Assembly (NCBI GenBank): GCA_022701925.1 | Contig: JAKONM010000242.1 | Location: 1-15,386, forward strand | Length of the DNA: 15,386 nucleotides | From: Microbacteriaceae bacterium | GTDB taxonomy: Bacteria > Actinomycetota > Actinomycetes > Actinomycetales > Microbacteriaceae | Direction of reading: 5' to 3' | In this document: positions 1 to 7,034 of the stretch, piece after piece | Position numbering within the stretch: the stretch's first letter is position 1 | Layout: every line of letters starts with the position of its first letter | Position numbers and translations under genes: made by a program | The notes under the pieces: model-generated | Told to the model about the DNA's origin: nothing | Database searches by the model: none | What the model saw: the letters and a program-made list of their open reading frames with translations, nothing else

Positions 1-1041
1 GACTTCTTCGGCCCGTTCCTGCACAAGGACGACGTGCTCGGCCACGAGACCATGGGCGTGGTGGAGGAGGTGGGCTCCGAGGTCACCCGCGTGAAGCCGG
101 GCGACCGGGTGGTGATCCCCTTCGTCATCGCGTGCGGCGACTGCTACATGTGCGATCGCGGGCTGCACACCCAGTGCGAGACCACCCAGCAGCAGGAGCA
201 CGGCACGGGGGCGGCCCTCTACGGCTACACCGAGCTGTACGGCCGCGTGCCGGGCGGCCAGGCCGAGCGCATGCGCGTGCCGTTCGCGGACTTCAACGCG
301 ACGGTCATCGGCACCGACCTGCCCGACCTGCGCTACCTGTTCCTCAGCGACATCCTGCCGACCGCCTGGCAGGGCGTCGCCTACACCCGCATCGCGCAGG
401 ACGGCGTGCTGGGCGTCCTGGGCCTCGGGCCCGTGGGGCAGTTCGCGGCGCGGATCGGCAAGCACCTGGGGCACCGCGTCGTCGCGGTCGACCCGGTGCC
501 GGAGCGGCGTGCGCTGGCGGAGCAGTACGGCGTCGAGACGTACGACCTGACGGACGACACGGCGGCGGAGCTGATCGACGCCGTGGACGGACGCGGGCCC
601 GACGCCATCGTCGACGCGGTCGGAATGGAGGCCCACGGCCAGGCCTCGGTCGGCGTCGCGCAGAAGGCGGCCGGGCTGCTCCCCAAGCCGCTGGCGAAGA
701 AGGCGATGACCACCGTGGGCGTCGACCGGTTGTCGGGCATGCACCTGGCGTTCGACGCGGTGCGGCGCGGCGGCACGGTGTCGCTGTCCGGCGTGTACGT
801 CGGCACGGCCGACCCGACGCCGTTCATGACCCTGTTCGACAAGCAGGTGTCGATCCGGATGGGGCAGTGCAACGTGCAGCGCTGGCGCGACGAGATCCTG
901 CCGCTGGTCGAGGACGAGTCCGACCCGCTGGGCACCATGGACCTGGTCACCCACGACGCGCCGCTGGAGCGCGGTCCCGAGCTCTACAAGACCTTCCGCG
1001 ACAAGGAGGACGGCTGCATCAAGGTGGTCCTGCACCCCTGA
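1..1041 (+). CDS. Zinc-dependent alcohol dehydrogenase, formaldehyde-dehydrogenase-like (5' truncated)
   Basis: Medium-chain NAD(P)-dependent dehydrogenase that oxidises an alcohol or aldehyde adduct in the cytosol; the substrate cannot be told from sequence. The frame is open to the left edge, so the first tens of residues, including the expected first catalytic-zinc cysteine, are missing. In fragment numbering, GHE at 14-16 supplies catalytic-zinc residues, and Cys45, Cys48, Cys51 and Cys59 form the structural-zinc pattern C-x2-C-x2-C-x7-C. The run LFLSDILPTAWQG is typical of glutathione-independent formaldehyde dehydrogenase-like members, and GLGPVG marks the Rossmann cofactor fold. The C-terminus is complete at TGA 1039-1041. 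It converges on the tetR gene with only 28 bp between stops. Family is secure; substrate is unknown. Confidence 0.93.
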   Translation, partial: DFFGPFLHKDDVLGHETMGVVEEVGSEVTRVKPGDRVVIPFVIACGDCYMCDRGLHTQCETTQQQEHGTGAALYGYTELYGRVPGGQAERMRVPFADFNATVIGTDLPDLRYLFLSDILPTAWQGVAYTRIAQDGVLGVLGLGPVGQFAARIGKHLGHRVVAVDPVPERRALAEQYGVETYDLTDDTAAELIDAVDGRGPDAIVDAVGMEAHGQASVGVAQKAAGLLPKPLAKKAMTTVGVDRLSGMHLAFDAVRRGGTVSLSGVYVGTADPTPFMTLFDKQVSIRMGQCNVQRWRDEILPLVEDESDPLGTMDLVTHDAPLERGPELYKTFRDKEDGCIKVVLHP

Positions 1042-1069
1042 GGCGCGAGTCGAGGACGGGTGCGGCGCG

Positions 1070-1780
1070 TCAGCCGGGCCCGTCCTCCTGCGCCGCGGCG
1101 ATGCGCTCCAGCCACTCCGCCATCAGTGCGCGCTCCGCCGGCCCGAGCGCCGCGGTCCGCGGCAGCAGCGCCTGCAGGGCGGCCGCGGCGCCGCGGACGG
1201 ACCCGTCGTGGGCCTGCGGCGCGTCCGTCGTGACGGCGGCGACCACCGCCTCGAGCGCGGTGGTGGCCAGCGGATCGGTCGCACGCTGCTGCGGCGGCAG
1301 GTCCAGCAGCGCCAGCGTCGTGCCGCGTCCGGCCGCCTGCACCAGGGCCAGGGCCTGCTCGCGTCCGATCCGCAGCCGACCGGCCGCAGCGACGCGGTCG
1401 ATCTTCTCCCCGAGCGCCGCGCGCCCCGCCGCGGTCGCCGGCGACTCCGCCAGGCGCGCGGAGGCGATGCGGTAGAGCGCCGGGTGATCGAGCCCGAACC
1501 CGATCGCGTCCCGCCATCCCGCCCGCAGCTCGTCCACCGGGTCCTCCTCCGGCGCGCGGTCGCCCTTCGCGGCCACCCACCGGCCGTAGCCGCGCTCGAC
1601 CGCGGCCTGCAGCAGGCCCTCCTTGTCGCCGAAGAGCCGGTAGATCGCCGGGGCCTGCACGCCGGCCCGCGCGCCGACCGCCCGCGTGGAGACCGCTTCG
1701 GCGCCGCCCTCCTCCAGCAGCTCGAGCGCCGCTTCCAGGATGCGCTCGCGCGGTGCCGGCTGCGTCGCCCCGGAGGTCAT
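1070..1780 (-). CDS. TetR-family transcriptional regulator
   Basis: DNA-binding repressor, 236 residues, about the usual TetR length. Residues about 10-57 form the N-terminal helix-turn-helix domain, with ILEAALELLEEGG, then the STRAVGARAGVQAPAIYRLF recognition region and GDKEGLLQAAVERGY. The rest is a helical ligand-binding domain with no recognisable ligand. I chose ATG 1778-1780 rather than the GTG two codons upstream, because a TAGCAT hexamer lies exactly 6 nt before this ATG and no Shine-Dalgarno sequence exists for either start. The mRNA is therefore probably leaderless. It is divergent from the QorB-like gene at 1867 and two operator-like sites lie between them, one overlapping its own -10, so it likely represses both itself and that gene. 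The inducer is not known. Confidence 0.92.
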   Translation of the reverse strand: MTSGATQPAPRERILEAALELLEEGGAEAVSTRAVGARAGVQAPAIYRLFGDKEGLLQAAVERGYGRWVAAKGDRAPEEDPVDELRAGWRDAIGFGLDHPALYRIASARLAESPATAAGRAALGEKIDRVAAAGRLRIGREQALALVQAAGRGTTLALLDLPPQQRATDPLATTALEAVVAAVTTDAPQAHDGSVRGAAAALQALLPRTAALGPAERALMAEWLERIAAAQEDGPG

Positions 1781-1786
1781 GCGCAC

Positions 1787-1792
1787 ATGCTA
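1787..1792 (-). promoter_or_regulatory. Leaderless -10 hexamer of the tetR gene
   Basis: The reverse strand reads TAGCAT, matching the actinobacterial TANNNT consensus, and ends 6 nt before the ATG of the tetR gene. That spacing would start transcription at or beside the first base of the start codon. The hexamer overlaps the first operator-like site, which fits autorepression. No convincing -35 was seen. Confidence 0.55.
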
Positions 1793-1846
1793 CCGAGACG
1801 AGTGCTAGCGTCGCTACCAACAGCGCTACCGGACCGAGTGGTAGCG
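1789..1846. promoter_or_regulatory. Two tandem TetR operator-like sites
   Basis: Two 22-bp copies at 1789-1810 and 1825-1846 agree at 18 of 22 positions. Each begins GCTACCG and ends near GTGGTAGCG. The right copy, counted from 1824, has perfect 7-bp inverted arms, CGCTACC and GGTAGCG, with a 9-bp spacer; the left copy is imperfect (GCTACC and GCTAGCG). An extra half-site CGCTACC lies at 1812-1818. The sites fill the space between the divergent tetR and oxidoreductase genes, which is where such repressors commonly bind. A possible forward -10, TAGCGT at 1806-1811, is inside this block. Binding is inferred. Confidence 0.7.
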
Positions 1847-1866
1847 GCGATGTCGAGGAGGTCCGC

Positions 1867-2724
1867 ATGATCGTCGTCACCGGAGCGGGAGGGCGGCTCG
1901 GCGGAGCGGTCGTCGAGCAGCTGCTCGACCGGCTGCCGCCGCAGGAGATCGGGGTCAGCACCACGGATCCCGCGCGCCAAGCCGGGCTGACGGACCGCGG
2001 CGTCCGCGTGCGCCGCGGCGACTACGACGACCCCGAGTCGCTGCGCGACGCCTTCGAGGGCGCCGACCGCGTGCTGGTCGTCTCCGCGCCCCGCATGGGC
2101 GAGGCGGCGCTCGCCGCGCACCGAGCGGCGTTCGCCGCGGCGCAGCAGACCGGGGTCGGCCGGATCCTCTACACGAGCCACGTCGGGTCCGACCCGCTGT
2201 CGCCCTTCCCGCCGGCCGTCACCCACGCCGCGACCGAGGTGCTGCTGCGCGACACCGGCACGCCCTTCACCGCGGTGCGCAACGGCTTCTACGCGGACAC
2301 GCCCGTGCGGCTGCTGCAGCGCGCGGTCGAGTCCGGCGTGCTGCGCGCGCCGGTCGACGCGCCCGTCTCGTGGACGGTGCACGAGGACCTGGCGCCCGCC
2401 ATCGCGGCGCTGCTGACGGACCCGGAGCCGCTCGAGCCGGTCGTCACCCTGACGGCGTCCGAGGCCGTCGATCTGGCGGCGCTGGCCGGGGTCGCCGCCG
2501 AGGTCACGGGCCGGCCCGTGCGTCACCAGGTGGTCGGCGACGACGAGTACCGCGACGGGATGGTCGCCGAGGGCATGCCGCCCTTCGCCGCCGAGATGGG
2601 GTTGAACATCCTGCGCGCCTCCCGGCAGGGGCGCTTCGGCATCGTGGACCCGACCCTGGAGCGCCTGATCGGACGGCCCGCGACCCGCATCACGGACGTG
2701 GTCGCCCGGGCTCTGGCCGGCTGA
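1867..2724 (+). CDS. NAD(P)H-binding oxidoreductase, NmrA/QorB-like atypical SDR
   Basis: A 285-residue Rossmann protein. GAGGRLG at residues 6-12 is the dinucleotide-binding motif, followed by RRGDYDDPESLRDAFEGADRVLVVSAP, the pattern of NmrA-like and QorB-type quinone oxidoreductases. The classical SDR Tyr-x3-Lys pair is not apparent, as expected for this atypical group, so it may be a quinone reductase or a redox sensor. The frame is open further upstream, but ATG 1867 is preceded by GAGGAGG at 1855-1861 with a 5-nt spacer, which decides the start. It is divergent from a TetR regulator and is probably its target. The end is followed within 15 bp by a large inverted repeat. Confidence 0.9.
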   Translation: MIVVTGAGGRLGGAVVEQLLDRLPPQEIGVSTTDPARQAGLTDRGVRVRRGDYDDPESLRDAFEGADRVLVVSAPRMGEAALAAHRAAFAAAQQTGVGRILYTSHVGSDPLSPFPPAVTHAATEVLLRDTGTPFTAVRNGFYADTPVRLLQRAVESGVLRAPVDAPVSWTVHEDLAPAIAALLTDPEPLEPVVTLTASEAVDLAALAGVAAEVTGRPVRHQVVGDDEYRDGMVAEGMPPFAAEMGLNILRASRQGRFGIVDPTLERLIGRPATRITDVVARALAG

Positions 2725-2735
2725 GTCGGCGGGCC

Positions 2736-2803
2736 GACCTGCAGCAGCGCGTCCCGCGTCCGGGGGATTGCAGGCCCCCCGTGCCGGGGCCATGCTGCAG
2801 GTC
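2736..2803. terminator. Large inverted repeat after the oxidoreductase gene
   Basis: Perfect 11-bp arms, GACCTGCAGCA at 2736-2746 and TGCTGCAGGTC at 2793-2803, extend further with one bulged base. The 46-nt loop holds an inner hairpin of GGGGG 2762-2766 against the C run at 2775-2780. It begins 12 bp after the stop of the upstream gene and 80 bp before the next start. It could be a terminator, or a folded leader of the 53-residue gene. There is no T tract, which is common for actinobacterial terminators. Confidence 0.5.
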
Positions 2804-2883
2804 CGGCCGCCCCCTCCCAGGGAGGCCCACCCCTCTCCCCCCTCGCCGCTCTTCGGCGCCCCCGAACCCGTCAGGAGTACGCC

Positions 2884-3045
2884 GTGCGTGCCCACATCGC
2901 CTGCCGTCCCGCCGTCTCCGCCCATGAGGAGACCGCCGGGTGCTTCCTCGTCTGCCCCGAGCACGGGATCCGGCGCTCCTTCGGGTTCGTGCACGGCGCC
3001 GCGGCCTCGGCGTGCGCCGAGCACAACCTGGCCTTCCACTCCTGA
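2884..3045 (+). CDS. Small Cys/His-rich protein, 53 residues
   Basis: I do not recognise this protein. It starts at GTG 2884 with AGGAG at 2873-2877 and a 6-nt spacer, and its codons are nearly all G/C at the third position, so it looks coding. It has four cysteines (7, 20, 24, 44) and six histidines. The notable pattern is a repeated C-x-E-H: Cys24-Pro-Glu-His27 and Cys44-Ala-Glu-His47, with Cys20 three residues before the first copy. This spacing could bind zinc or another metal. No signal peptide or membrane helix is visible. It lies alone between the oxidoreductase and the arabinofuranosidase. Function is not known. Confidence 0.65.
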   Translation: MRAHIACRPAVSAHEETAGCFLVCPEHGIRRSFGFVHGAAASACAEHNLAFHS

Positions 3046-3086
3046 CGGCGCGGCCGGCGGGCCGATCGGGCCCCGTTCCAACGATG

Positions 3087-3092
3087 TAACGT
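3087..3092 (+). promoter_or_regulatory. Candidate -10 of the arabinofuranosidase gene
   Basis: TAACGT fits TANNNT in one of the few less GC-rich stretches here (TTCCAACGATGTAACGT). It would give a leader of about 30 nt containing the AGGAG ribosome binding site at 3119-3123. No clear -35 or sugar-responsive operator could be recognised. Confidence 0.35.
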
Positions 3093-3128
3093 GAGGCCGT
3101 CACACCGTCGTCGACCTCAGGAGCCGCC

Positions 3129-4637
3129 GTGCCCGACGCCCGCATCACCGCTTCGACCGCCGCTCCCGTCGGCGCGATCGATCGCCGCCTCTTCGGGTCC
3201 TTCGTGGAGCACCTCGGTCGCTGCGTCTACGACGGCATCCACGAACCGGGTCACCCGACTGCCGACGAGCAGGGCTTCCGGCAGGACGTGCTCGACCTGG
3301 TGCGCGAGCTGGGCGTGACGACGGTGCGCTATCCGGGCGGCAACTTCGTCAGCGGGTACCGCTGGGAGGACGGCGTGGGCCCGAAGGAGCAGCGCCCGGT
3401 GCGCCGCGACCTGGCGTGGCACTCCACCGAGACGAACCAGGTCGGCCTCCACGAGTTCGCGCACTGGAACGCGCAGGCGGGCACCGAGCCGATGCTCGCG
3501 ATCAACCTGGGCACCCGCGACGAGCTGGCGGCACTGGACCTGCTGGAGTACACGAACCTGCCGGTCGGCTCGACCCTGTCCGACCAGCGGGCCGCGAACG
3601 GCTCGGTCGACGGCTTCGGCGTGAGGATGTGGTGCCTCGGCAACGAGATGGACGGCCCCTGGCAGCTGGGCCACCGCAGCGCCGAGGACTACGGCAAGAT
3701 CGCCGGTCGCACCGCCAAGGCGCTGCGGCAGCTGCAGCCGGACCTCGACCTGGTCGTCTGCGGCAGCTCGGGGCGCGGGATGCCCACCTTCGGCGCCTGG
3801 GAGCGCGTCGTCCTCGAGCACACCTACGACGACGTCGACTTCATCTCGGCGCACGCCTACTACGAGCCGCACGACGGCGACGTCGACAGCTTCCTCGCCT
3901 CCTCGGTCGACATGGACCGCTTCATCGAGGCGGTCGCCGCGACCGCGGACGCCGTGAAGGCGGAACGGCGCAGCGACAAGACGATCTTCATCTCGTTCGA
4001 CGAGTGGAACGTCTGGTACCAGAAGCGCTACAACGAGGTGGAGAAGATCACCGGGCAGGACGACTGGCCGATCGCGCCGCGGCTGCTCGAGGACGTCTAC
4101 ACGGTCACCGACGCGGTGGTGTTCGGCAGCCTGCTGATCTCGCTGCTGAAGCACGCCGACCGGGTGAAGGCGGCGAGCCTCGCCCAGCTGGTCAACGTGA
4201 TCGCGCCGATCATGACCGAGCCCGGCGGTGCGGCGTGGCGGCAGACCACCTTCTTCCCCTTCGCGATCACGGCCCGTCTGGCGCAGGGCGAGGCGCTGTC
4301 CGTCGGCGTCGACGCCCCCGTGATCACGACGAAGCTGTTCGGCGACGTGCCGGCGGTCGACGCCGTCGTCACCCGTGGCGGGGACGGCGCTGCGGTGTTC
4401 CTGGTGAACCGGCACCGCGGCGATGCCGTCACGGTGCGGGTCGAGGTCGCCGGGCTGGAGGACGCCCGGATCGCCGAGACGCACACGATCGCGGACCCGG
4501 ACCCCGACGCCGCGAACACGCTGCAGGACCCGCAGCGGGTGGCGCCGTCCGCCAACGACACGGCGTCGTTGGAGCACGGCGTGCTCACCGTGGTCCTGCC
4601 GCCGCTGTCGTGGACCGCGGTGGGCCTCACCGTCTGA
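3129..4637 (+). CDS. abfA: Alpha-L-arabinofuranosidase, GH51
   Basis: Retaining glycosidase that removes terminal alpha-L-arabinofuranosyl units from arabinoxylan- or arabinan-derived oligosaccharides. It has 502 residues, the usual length of the intracellular GH51 enzymes, and no signal peptide, so it should act on imported oligosaccharides. The N-terminal TIM barrel carries the acid/base Glu173 in WCLGNEMDG and the nucleophile Glu292 in SFDEWNVWY; these are close to Glu175 and Glu294 of the well-studied Geobacillus enzyme. RYPGGNFVSGYRWEDGVGP and DFISAHAYYEPH are further family blocks. The C-terminal beta-sandwich is complete. Start is GTG 3129 with AGGAG and a 5-nt spacer. No transporter or regulator is adjacent, so it looks monocistronic. 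Confidence 0.97.
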   Translation: MPDARITASTAAPVGAIDRRLFGSFVEHLGRCVYDGIHEPGHPTADEQGFRQDVLDLVRELGVTTVRYPGGNFVSGYRWEDGVGPKEQRPVRRDLAWHSTETNQVGLHEFAHWNAQAGTEPMLAINLGTRDELAALDLLEYTNLPVGSTLSDQRAANGSVDGFGVRMWCLGNEMDGPWQLGHRSAEDYGKIAGRTAKALRQLQPDLDLVVCGSSGRGMPTFGAWERVVLEHTYDDVDFISAHAYYEPHDGDVDSFLASSVDMDRFIEAVAATADAVKAERRSDKTIFISFDEWNVWYQKRYNEVEKITGQDDWPIAPRLLEDVYTVTDAVVFGSLLISLLKHADRVKAASLAQLVNVIAPIMTEPGGAAWRQTTFFPFAITARLAQGEALSVGVDAPVITTKLFGDVPAVDAVVTRGGDGAAVFLVNRHRGDAVTVRVEVAGLEDARIAETHTIADPDPDAANTLQDPQRVAPSANDTASLEHGVLTVVLPPLSWTAVGLTV

Positions 4638-4680
4638 GGCGTGGCCCGCTCCGCTCCGGGGCGCGCCGTGCTGATCGCCA

Positions 4681-4695
4681 GGCCCGGGGCGGGCT
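4681..4695. terminator. Short hairpin between convergent genes
   Basis: GCCCG 4682-4686 and CGGGC 4690-4694 enclose GGG, with a possible G-T pair outside. It sits between the arabinofuranosidase stop (4637) and the reverse-strand stop at 4695, so it may serve as a shared terminator. The stem is short. Confidence 0.35.
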
Positions 4696-4994
4696 CAGCG
4701 CCGGTCGGCGGCGACCTCCAGGGTCGCCAGCACGACCGCCGTGGCGATCTGGATGACGGCGAAGCGACCGGCCCGGCCCGGGGCGACGATGATCACCGGC
4801 AGCATCGACGCCGCGTGCAGCACGTCGACGGCGGCGCTGAGGGATCGTCGGCCGCTGCGGGCGGTCACCAGCGCCTGCAGCGTCTGCCGCACGGCCAGCA
4901 CCCGCACGGTCGCTCGAGCCGCCGCGCCCGCCTCCGGTCCGAATGCCGACCTCGCGGCACCCGGCGACGCCAGCAGGCCGCGCGCCCCCAGCAC
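4695..4994 (-). CDS. Small membrane-type protein, start unclear (possible frameshifted gene)
   Basis: The reverse frame from about 5024 to the TGA at 4695 codes for a protein with four hydrophobic, helix-like stretches: EAVDLLRLVLGARGLLAS, ATVRVLAVRQTLQALVTA, SAAVDVLHAASMLPVIIVAP and RFAVIQIATAVVLATLEVAA. It resembles small actinobacterial integral membrane proteins of unknown function. The only ordinary start inside the credible part is GTG 4994, used here, but it cuts the first helix and has no ribosome binding site. The frame also runs upstream to a GTG at 5186, where it is very rich in Arg, His and Pro and looks like an out-of-frame reading of the ORF at 5054-5167. A -1 shift near 5054 would join the two into one protein of about 160 residues. 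Confidence 0.55.
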   Translation of the reverse strand: MLGARGLLASPGAARSAFGPEAGAAARATVRVLAVRQTLQALVTARSGRRSLSAAVDVLHAASMLPVIIVAPGRAGRFAVIQIATAVVLATLEVAADRR

Positions 4995-5053
4995 CAGGCG
5001 CAGCAGGTCGACGGCCTCGATGGTCGGTGGTCCCGATCGGGGACGTGGCCGTA

Positions 5054-5167
5054 TCAGCCCGACGGGTTCTCGACGGGCGCGCCGTCGGGCCGGGTGCCGG
5101 TGTCGGGGTCGGTGCCGCCGGGGGCGGTGGTGTCGGGGTCCGTGGTGTCGGGACGGGGGTCGCTCAT
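5054..5167 (-). CDS. Short Asp/Pro/Thr-rich leaderless ORF
   Basis: This 37-residue ORF starts MSDPRPDTTDPDTT and is rich in Asp, Pro, Thr and Gly, so it is probably disordered. Almost all third codon positions are C or G. A TACGGT hexamer ends exactly 6 nt before its ATG, the same arrangement as several other genes here, so the start is well supported. It ends at TGA 5054-5056, just before the membrane-protein frame begins in another phase. It may be a real small protein, or the N-terminal tail of the gene at 4695 separated by a frameshift. Confidence 0.5.
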   Translation of the reverse strand: MSDPRPDTTDPDTTAPGGTDPDTGTRPDGAPVENPSG

Positions 5168-5173
5168 CGTCGG

Positions 5174-5179
5174 ACCGTA
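5174..5179 (-). promoter_or_regulatory. Leaderless -10 of the ORF at 5054-5167
   Basis: The reverse strand reads TACGGT, followed by 6 nt and the ATG at 5167. It matches TANNNT at the spacing expected for a leaderless transcript. No -35 is clear. Confidence 0.5.
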
Positions 5180-5230
5180 GGTGCACGACCTGGCAGTCCC
5201 GGTCGCCGGGCGGCGCACGGGTACGGCGGC

Positions 5231-5236
5231 TACGGT
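5231..5236 (+). promoter_or_regulatory. Candidate -10 of the ORF at 5272
   Basis: TACGGT matches TANNNT and would give a leader of about 30 nt before ATG 5272. It lies in the 104-bp space between two divergent starts. No -35 is recognisable. Confidence 0.3.
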
Positions 5237-5271
5237 GGCGGCAACGGCGTCAGCCGACGAAGGCGGCCAGC

Positions 5272-5442
5272 ATGTCGGCAGAGCTCAGGCGCGACCCGGA
5301 CCACACCTTCGTGGTCGACCTCGACTGCGGCATCGAGGAGGACTGGGGCGTCGACGACGTCGGCGCCCGGGTGCGGGTGGACGAGCACAACGAGCGCGTG
5401 CACCCGAAGGTCGACGCAGGAGTGCTCGCCGCCGAGGGCTGA
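5272..5442 (+). CDS. Small acidic hypothetical protein, 56 residues
   Basis: A soluble acidic protein without membrane helix or signal peptide: it opens MSAELRRDPDHTFVVDLDCG, then has IEEDWGVDDVGARVRVDEHNE and a short tail. Asp and Glu dominate and the second half has an alternating Val pattern that could be a beta-strand. I do not recognise a family. The start is ATG 5272, with a weak purine stretch (GAAGGCGG) upstream. It is divergent from the gene at 5054-5167 and converges on the DUF222/HNH gene. Strong G/C third positions support coding. Confidence 0.6.
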   Translation: MSAELRRDPDHTFVVDLDCGIEEDWGVDDVGARVRVDEHNERVHPKVDAGVLAAEG

Positions 5443-5538
5443 TCGCTCGCCCCGGCGGGATGCGCCCTGACGCGTAGCGCCCGACCGACGAGACCCGGCG
5501 GCCCCGCTCGGTGAGCTTCGCCGTGGCGGATGCAGCAG

Positions 5539-6999
5539 TCAGGCGGCGGTGGCCCAGGGCGCGGAGTCGTCGTCTTCTGCGGCGGGTGCGGGTGCGGGTG
5601 CGGGTCGGATGCGGAGTGCGGGTTTCTTGGTGGTTCGGCCGCCCCAGCGAGTGGTGTTCCAGGTGAGGGTGCCGTCGGGGTCGCGGCGGACGTCGACGTA
5701 GCCGTCGTCCTTGGTCTGGTGGTCGCTGCGGCACAGTGCGGACAGATTCACGTGGGTGGTGCGTCCGCCGTGTTCGACGCGGACGACGTGGTCGATGTCC
5801 GCATGATGGGCCGGGGCGGGGCAGTGGGGTTGGTCGCAGGTCTCGGACCTGGCCCAGATCAGTCGTCGGAGGGCTGCGGGGATCGACCCTTCGTGGCTGT
5901 CGAAGGCGAGGATGGCGTCGTCGACCGGGTCGAGCTCGACTCGGGTCCAGTGGCGGGCGGCGCCGATGATGCGGCGGGCCTCGGCGGGGGCGAGGGACTC
6001 CCAGCCGGCGAGCTTCCCGGTTTCCTGGCCCGCCCCGACGGCGGTCGCGGCGGGGACGGTGACGACGATGGTGGCTTGGATCGCCTTGCGCTGCGGCACC
6101 CGGGGGTCGCCGAGCCGCTCGAAGGGGTCCGCCGGCGTCGAGGTCGGGTCAGCGGGGGCGGGGGCGGGGGCGGAGTCGGTGGTCGCCGCGTCAGCGTCTC
6201 GACCCGTGCTGCCTGCTCCGTCGGATACGGGTGCGGGTGCGGGTGCGGGTGCGGCGAGGCCGTGGAGGATCACGTCGACCAGGCAGTCGTACATCAGCTG
6301 CCGGATCGTCCGGGTCTCACCCTCGACCCCGTGGGCGGCGACCGCGGCACGGTGCGCGGCGTCGTGCATCGCGGCGATGTCGGTCTCCGGACCCGTCAGC
6401 GTCAGCGTGCCCGCTCCCGCAGCACCGGGACGCGCCTGCGCGGACCGGGTCCGGTGCGCGGACGCGGCGGCGTCGGTCGCGGCGTCGTGGTCCAGCGCGT
6501 CGTGCAGCCGCGACAGGGCCGGGTCGAGGCATTGCGGGACGGTCTCGGCAGACAATCGGGCGGCACCGAGGTCGTACTGGTCGAGAGCGTCGCCGGTGAG
6601 GGTGCCGCGGTTGCGGACGATGCTCTCCACCGCCTGCCACCCGAACCCGCCACCGCCGAACACGCCCCACGACACCGGCAGGTCCCGGATGGCGGTGGCG
6701 GTGTGCAGCATCCCGATCGCCCGGTTCCGGGAGACCTGCAGCAGGCCTGCGAGGTGCCCCGAGAACGCCCGCTCCGCCAGACCGCCTTCCCGCACCACCA
6801 GGCCGCGTGCGGTCTCATCGACCACGACCGCGTCCCAGAGCGCCAGCATCGTCTGCGCCTGCAGCACTTCACCCAGACAGCGCGCCCGCCGGGCGCCCTC
6901 GACCGCCCCGTTCAACGCCTCGAACACCCGCAACGACACACCCGCGGCAGAGTCACCAGAGGGCGGAACCACCTCCGGACCAGGTACTTCGTCTACCAC
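5539..6999 (-). CDS. DUF222 and HNH endonuclease domain protein (13E12-repeat-like)
   Basis: A 486-residue protein of the family called 13E12 repeat proteins in mycobacteria. The N-terminal two thirds is the helical DUF222 region. The C-terminal HNH nuclease domain spans about residues 384-438: ETCDQPHC supplies zinc-knuckle cysteines, ADIDHVVRVEHGG the Asp-His catalytic pair, then THVNLSALCRSDHQTK with the Asn and last His, followed by the usual TWNTTRWG-type tail. It probably cuts or nicks DNA, but the cellular role of the family is unsettled. I chose GTG 6999 because GGGAGGG lies 7 nt upstream; a GTG at 7017 has no properly spaced site. An SOS box lies 36 bp upstream. Three hexanucleotide repeat tracts code for Ala-Pro runs in the linker and tail. 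Confidence 0.93.
   Translation of the reverse strand: MVDEVPGPEVVPPSGDSAAGVSLRVFEALNGAVEGARRARCLGEVLQAQTMLALWDAVVVDETARGLVVREGGLAERAFSGHLAGLLQVSRNRAIGMLHTATAIRDLPVSWGVFGGGGFGWQAVESIVRNRGTLTGDALDQYDLGAARLSAETVPQCLDPALSRLHDALDHDAATDAAASAHRTRSAQARPGAAGAGTLTLTGPETDIAAMHDAAHRAAVAAHGVEGETRTIRQLMYDCLVDVILHGLAAPAPAPAPVSDGAGSTGRDADAATTDSAPAPAPADPTSTPADPFERLGDPRVPQRKAIQATIVVTVPAATAVGAGQETGKLAGWESLAPAEARRIIGAARHWTRVELDPVDDAILAFDSHEGSIPAALRRLIWARSETCDQPHCPAPAHHADIDHVVRVEHGGRTTHVNLSALCRSDHQTKDDGYVDVRRDPDGTLTWNTTRWGGRTTKKPALRIRPAPAPAPAAEDDDSAPWATAA
5582..5605. repeat. Hexanucleotide tract (GCGGGT)x4
   Basis: Four perfect copies of GCGGGT code, on the reverse strand, for the Ala-Pro run in the C-terminal tail of the DUF222/HNH protein. 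A change in copy number would keep the frame. Confidence 0.85.
6152..6175. repeat. Hexanucleotide tract (GCGGGG)x3 plus one variant
   Basis: Three copies of GCGGGG and one GCGGAG code for an Ala-Pro run in the linker between the DUF222 and HNH parts of the same protein. Confidence 0.8.
6229..6252. repeat. Hexanucleotide tract (GGGTGC)x4
   Basis: Four perfect copies of GGGTGC, the same unit as at 5582-5605 in another register, code for an Ala-Pro run 647 bp away in the same gene. Confidence 0.85.
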
Positions 7000-7034
7000 G
7001 GAGGAACCCTCCCACACCCCTCCGACACTCCCTC

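Noticed and set aside
1781..1786. GTG start of the tetR gene two codons upstream of the ATG
   Set aside because: The -10-like TAGCAT would directly abut it, leaving no room for initiation, and it has no ribosome binding site.
4995..5186. Arg/His-rich N-terminus of the membrane-protein frame
   Set aside because: It reads the codon-biased acidic ORF at 5054-5167 in the wrong frame and looks like a shadow.
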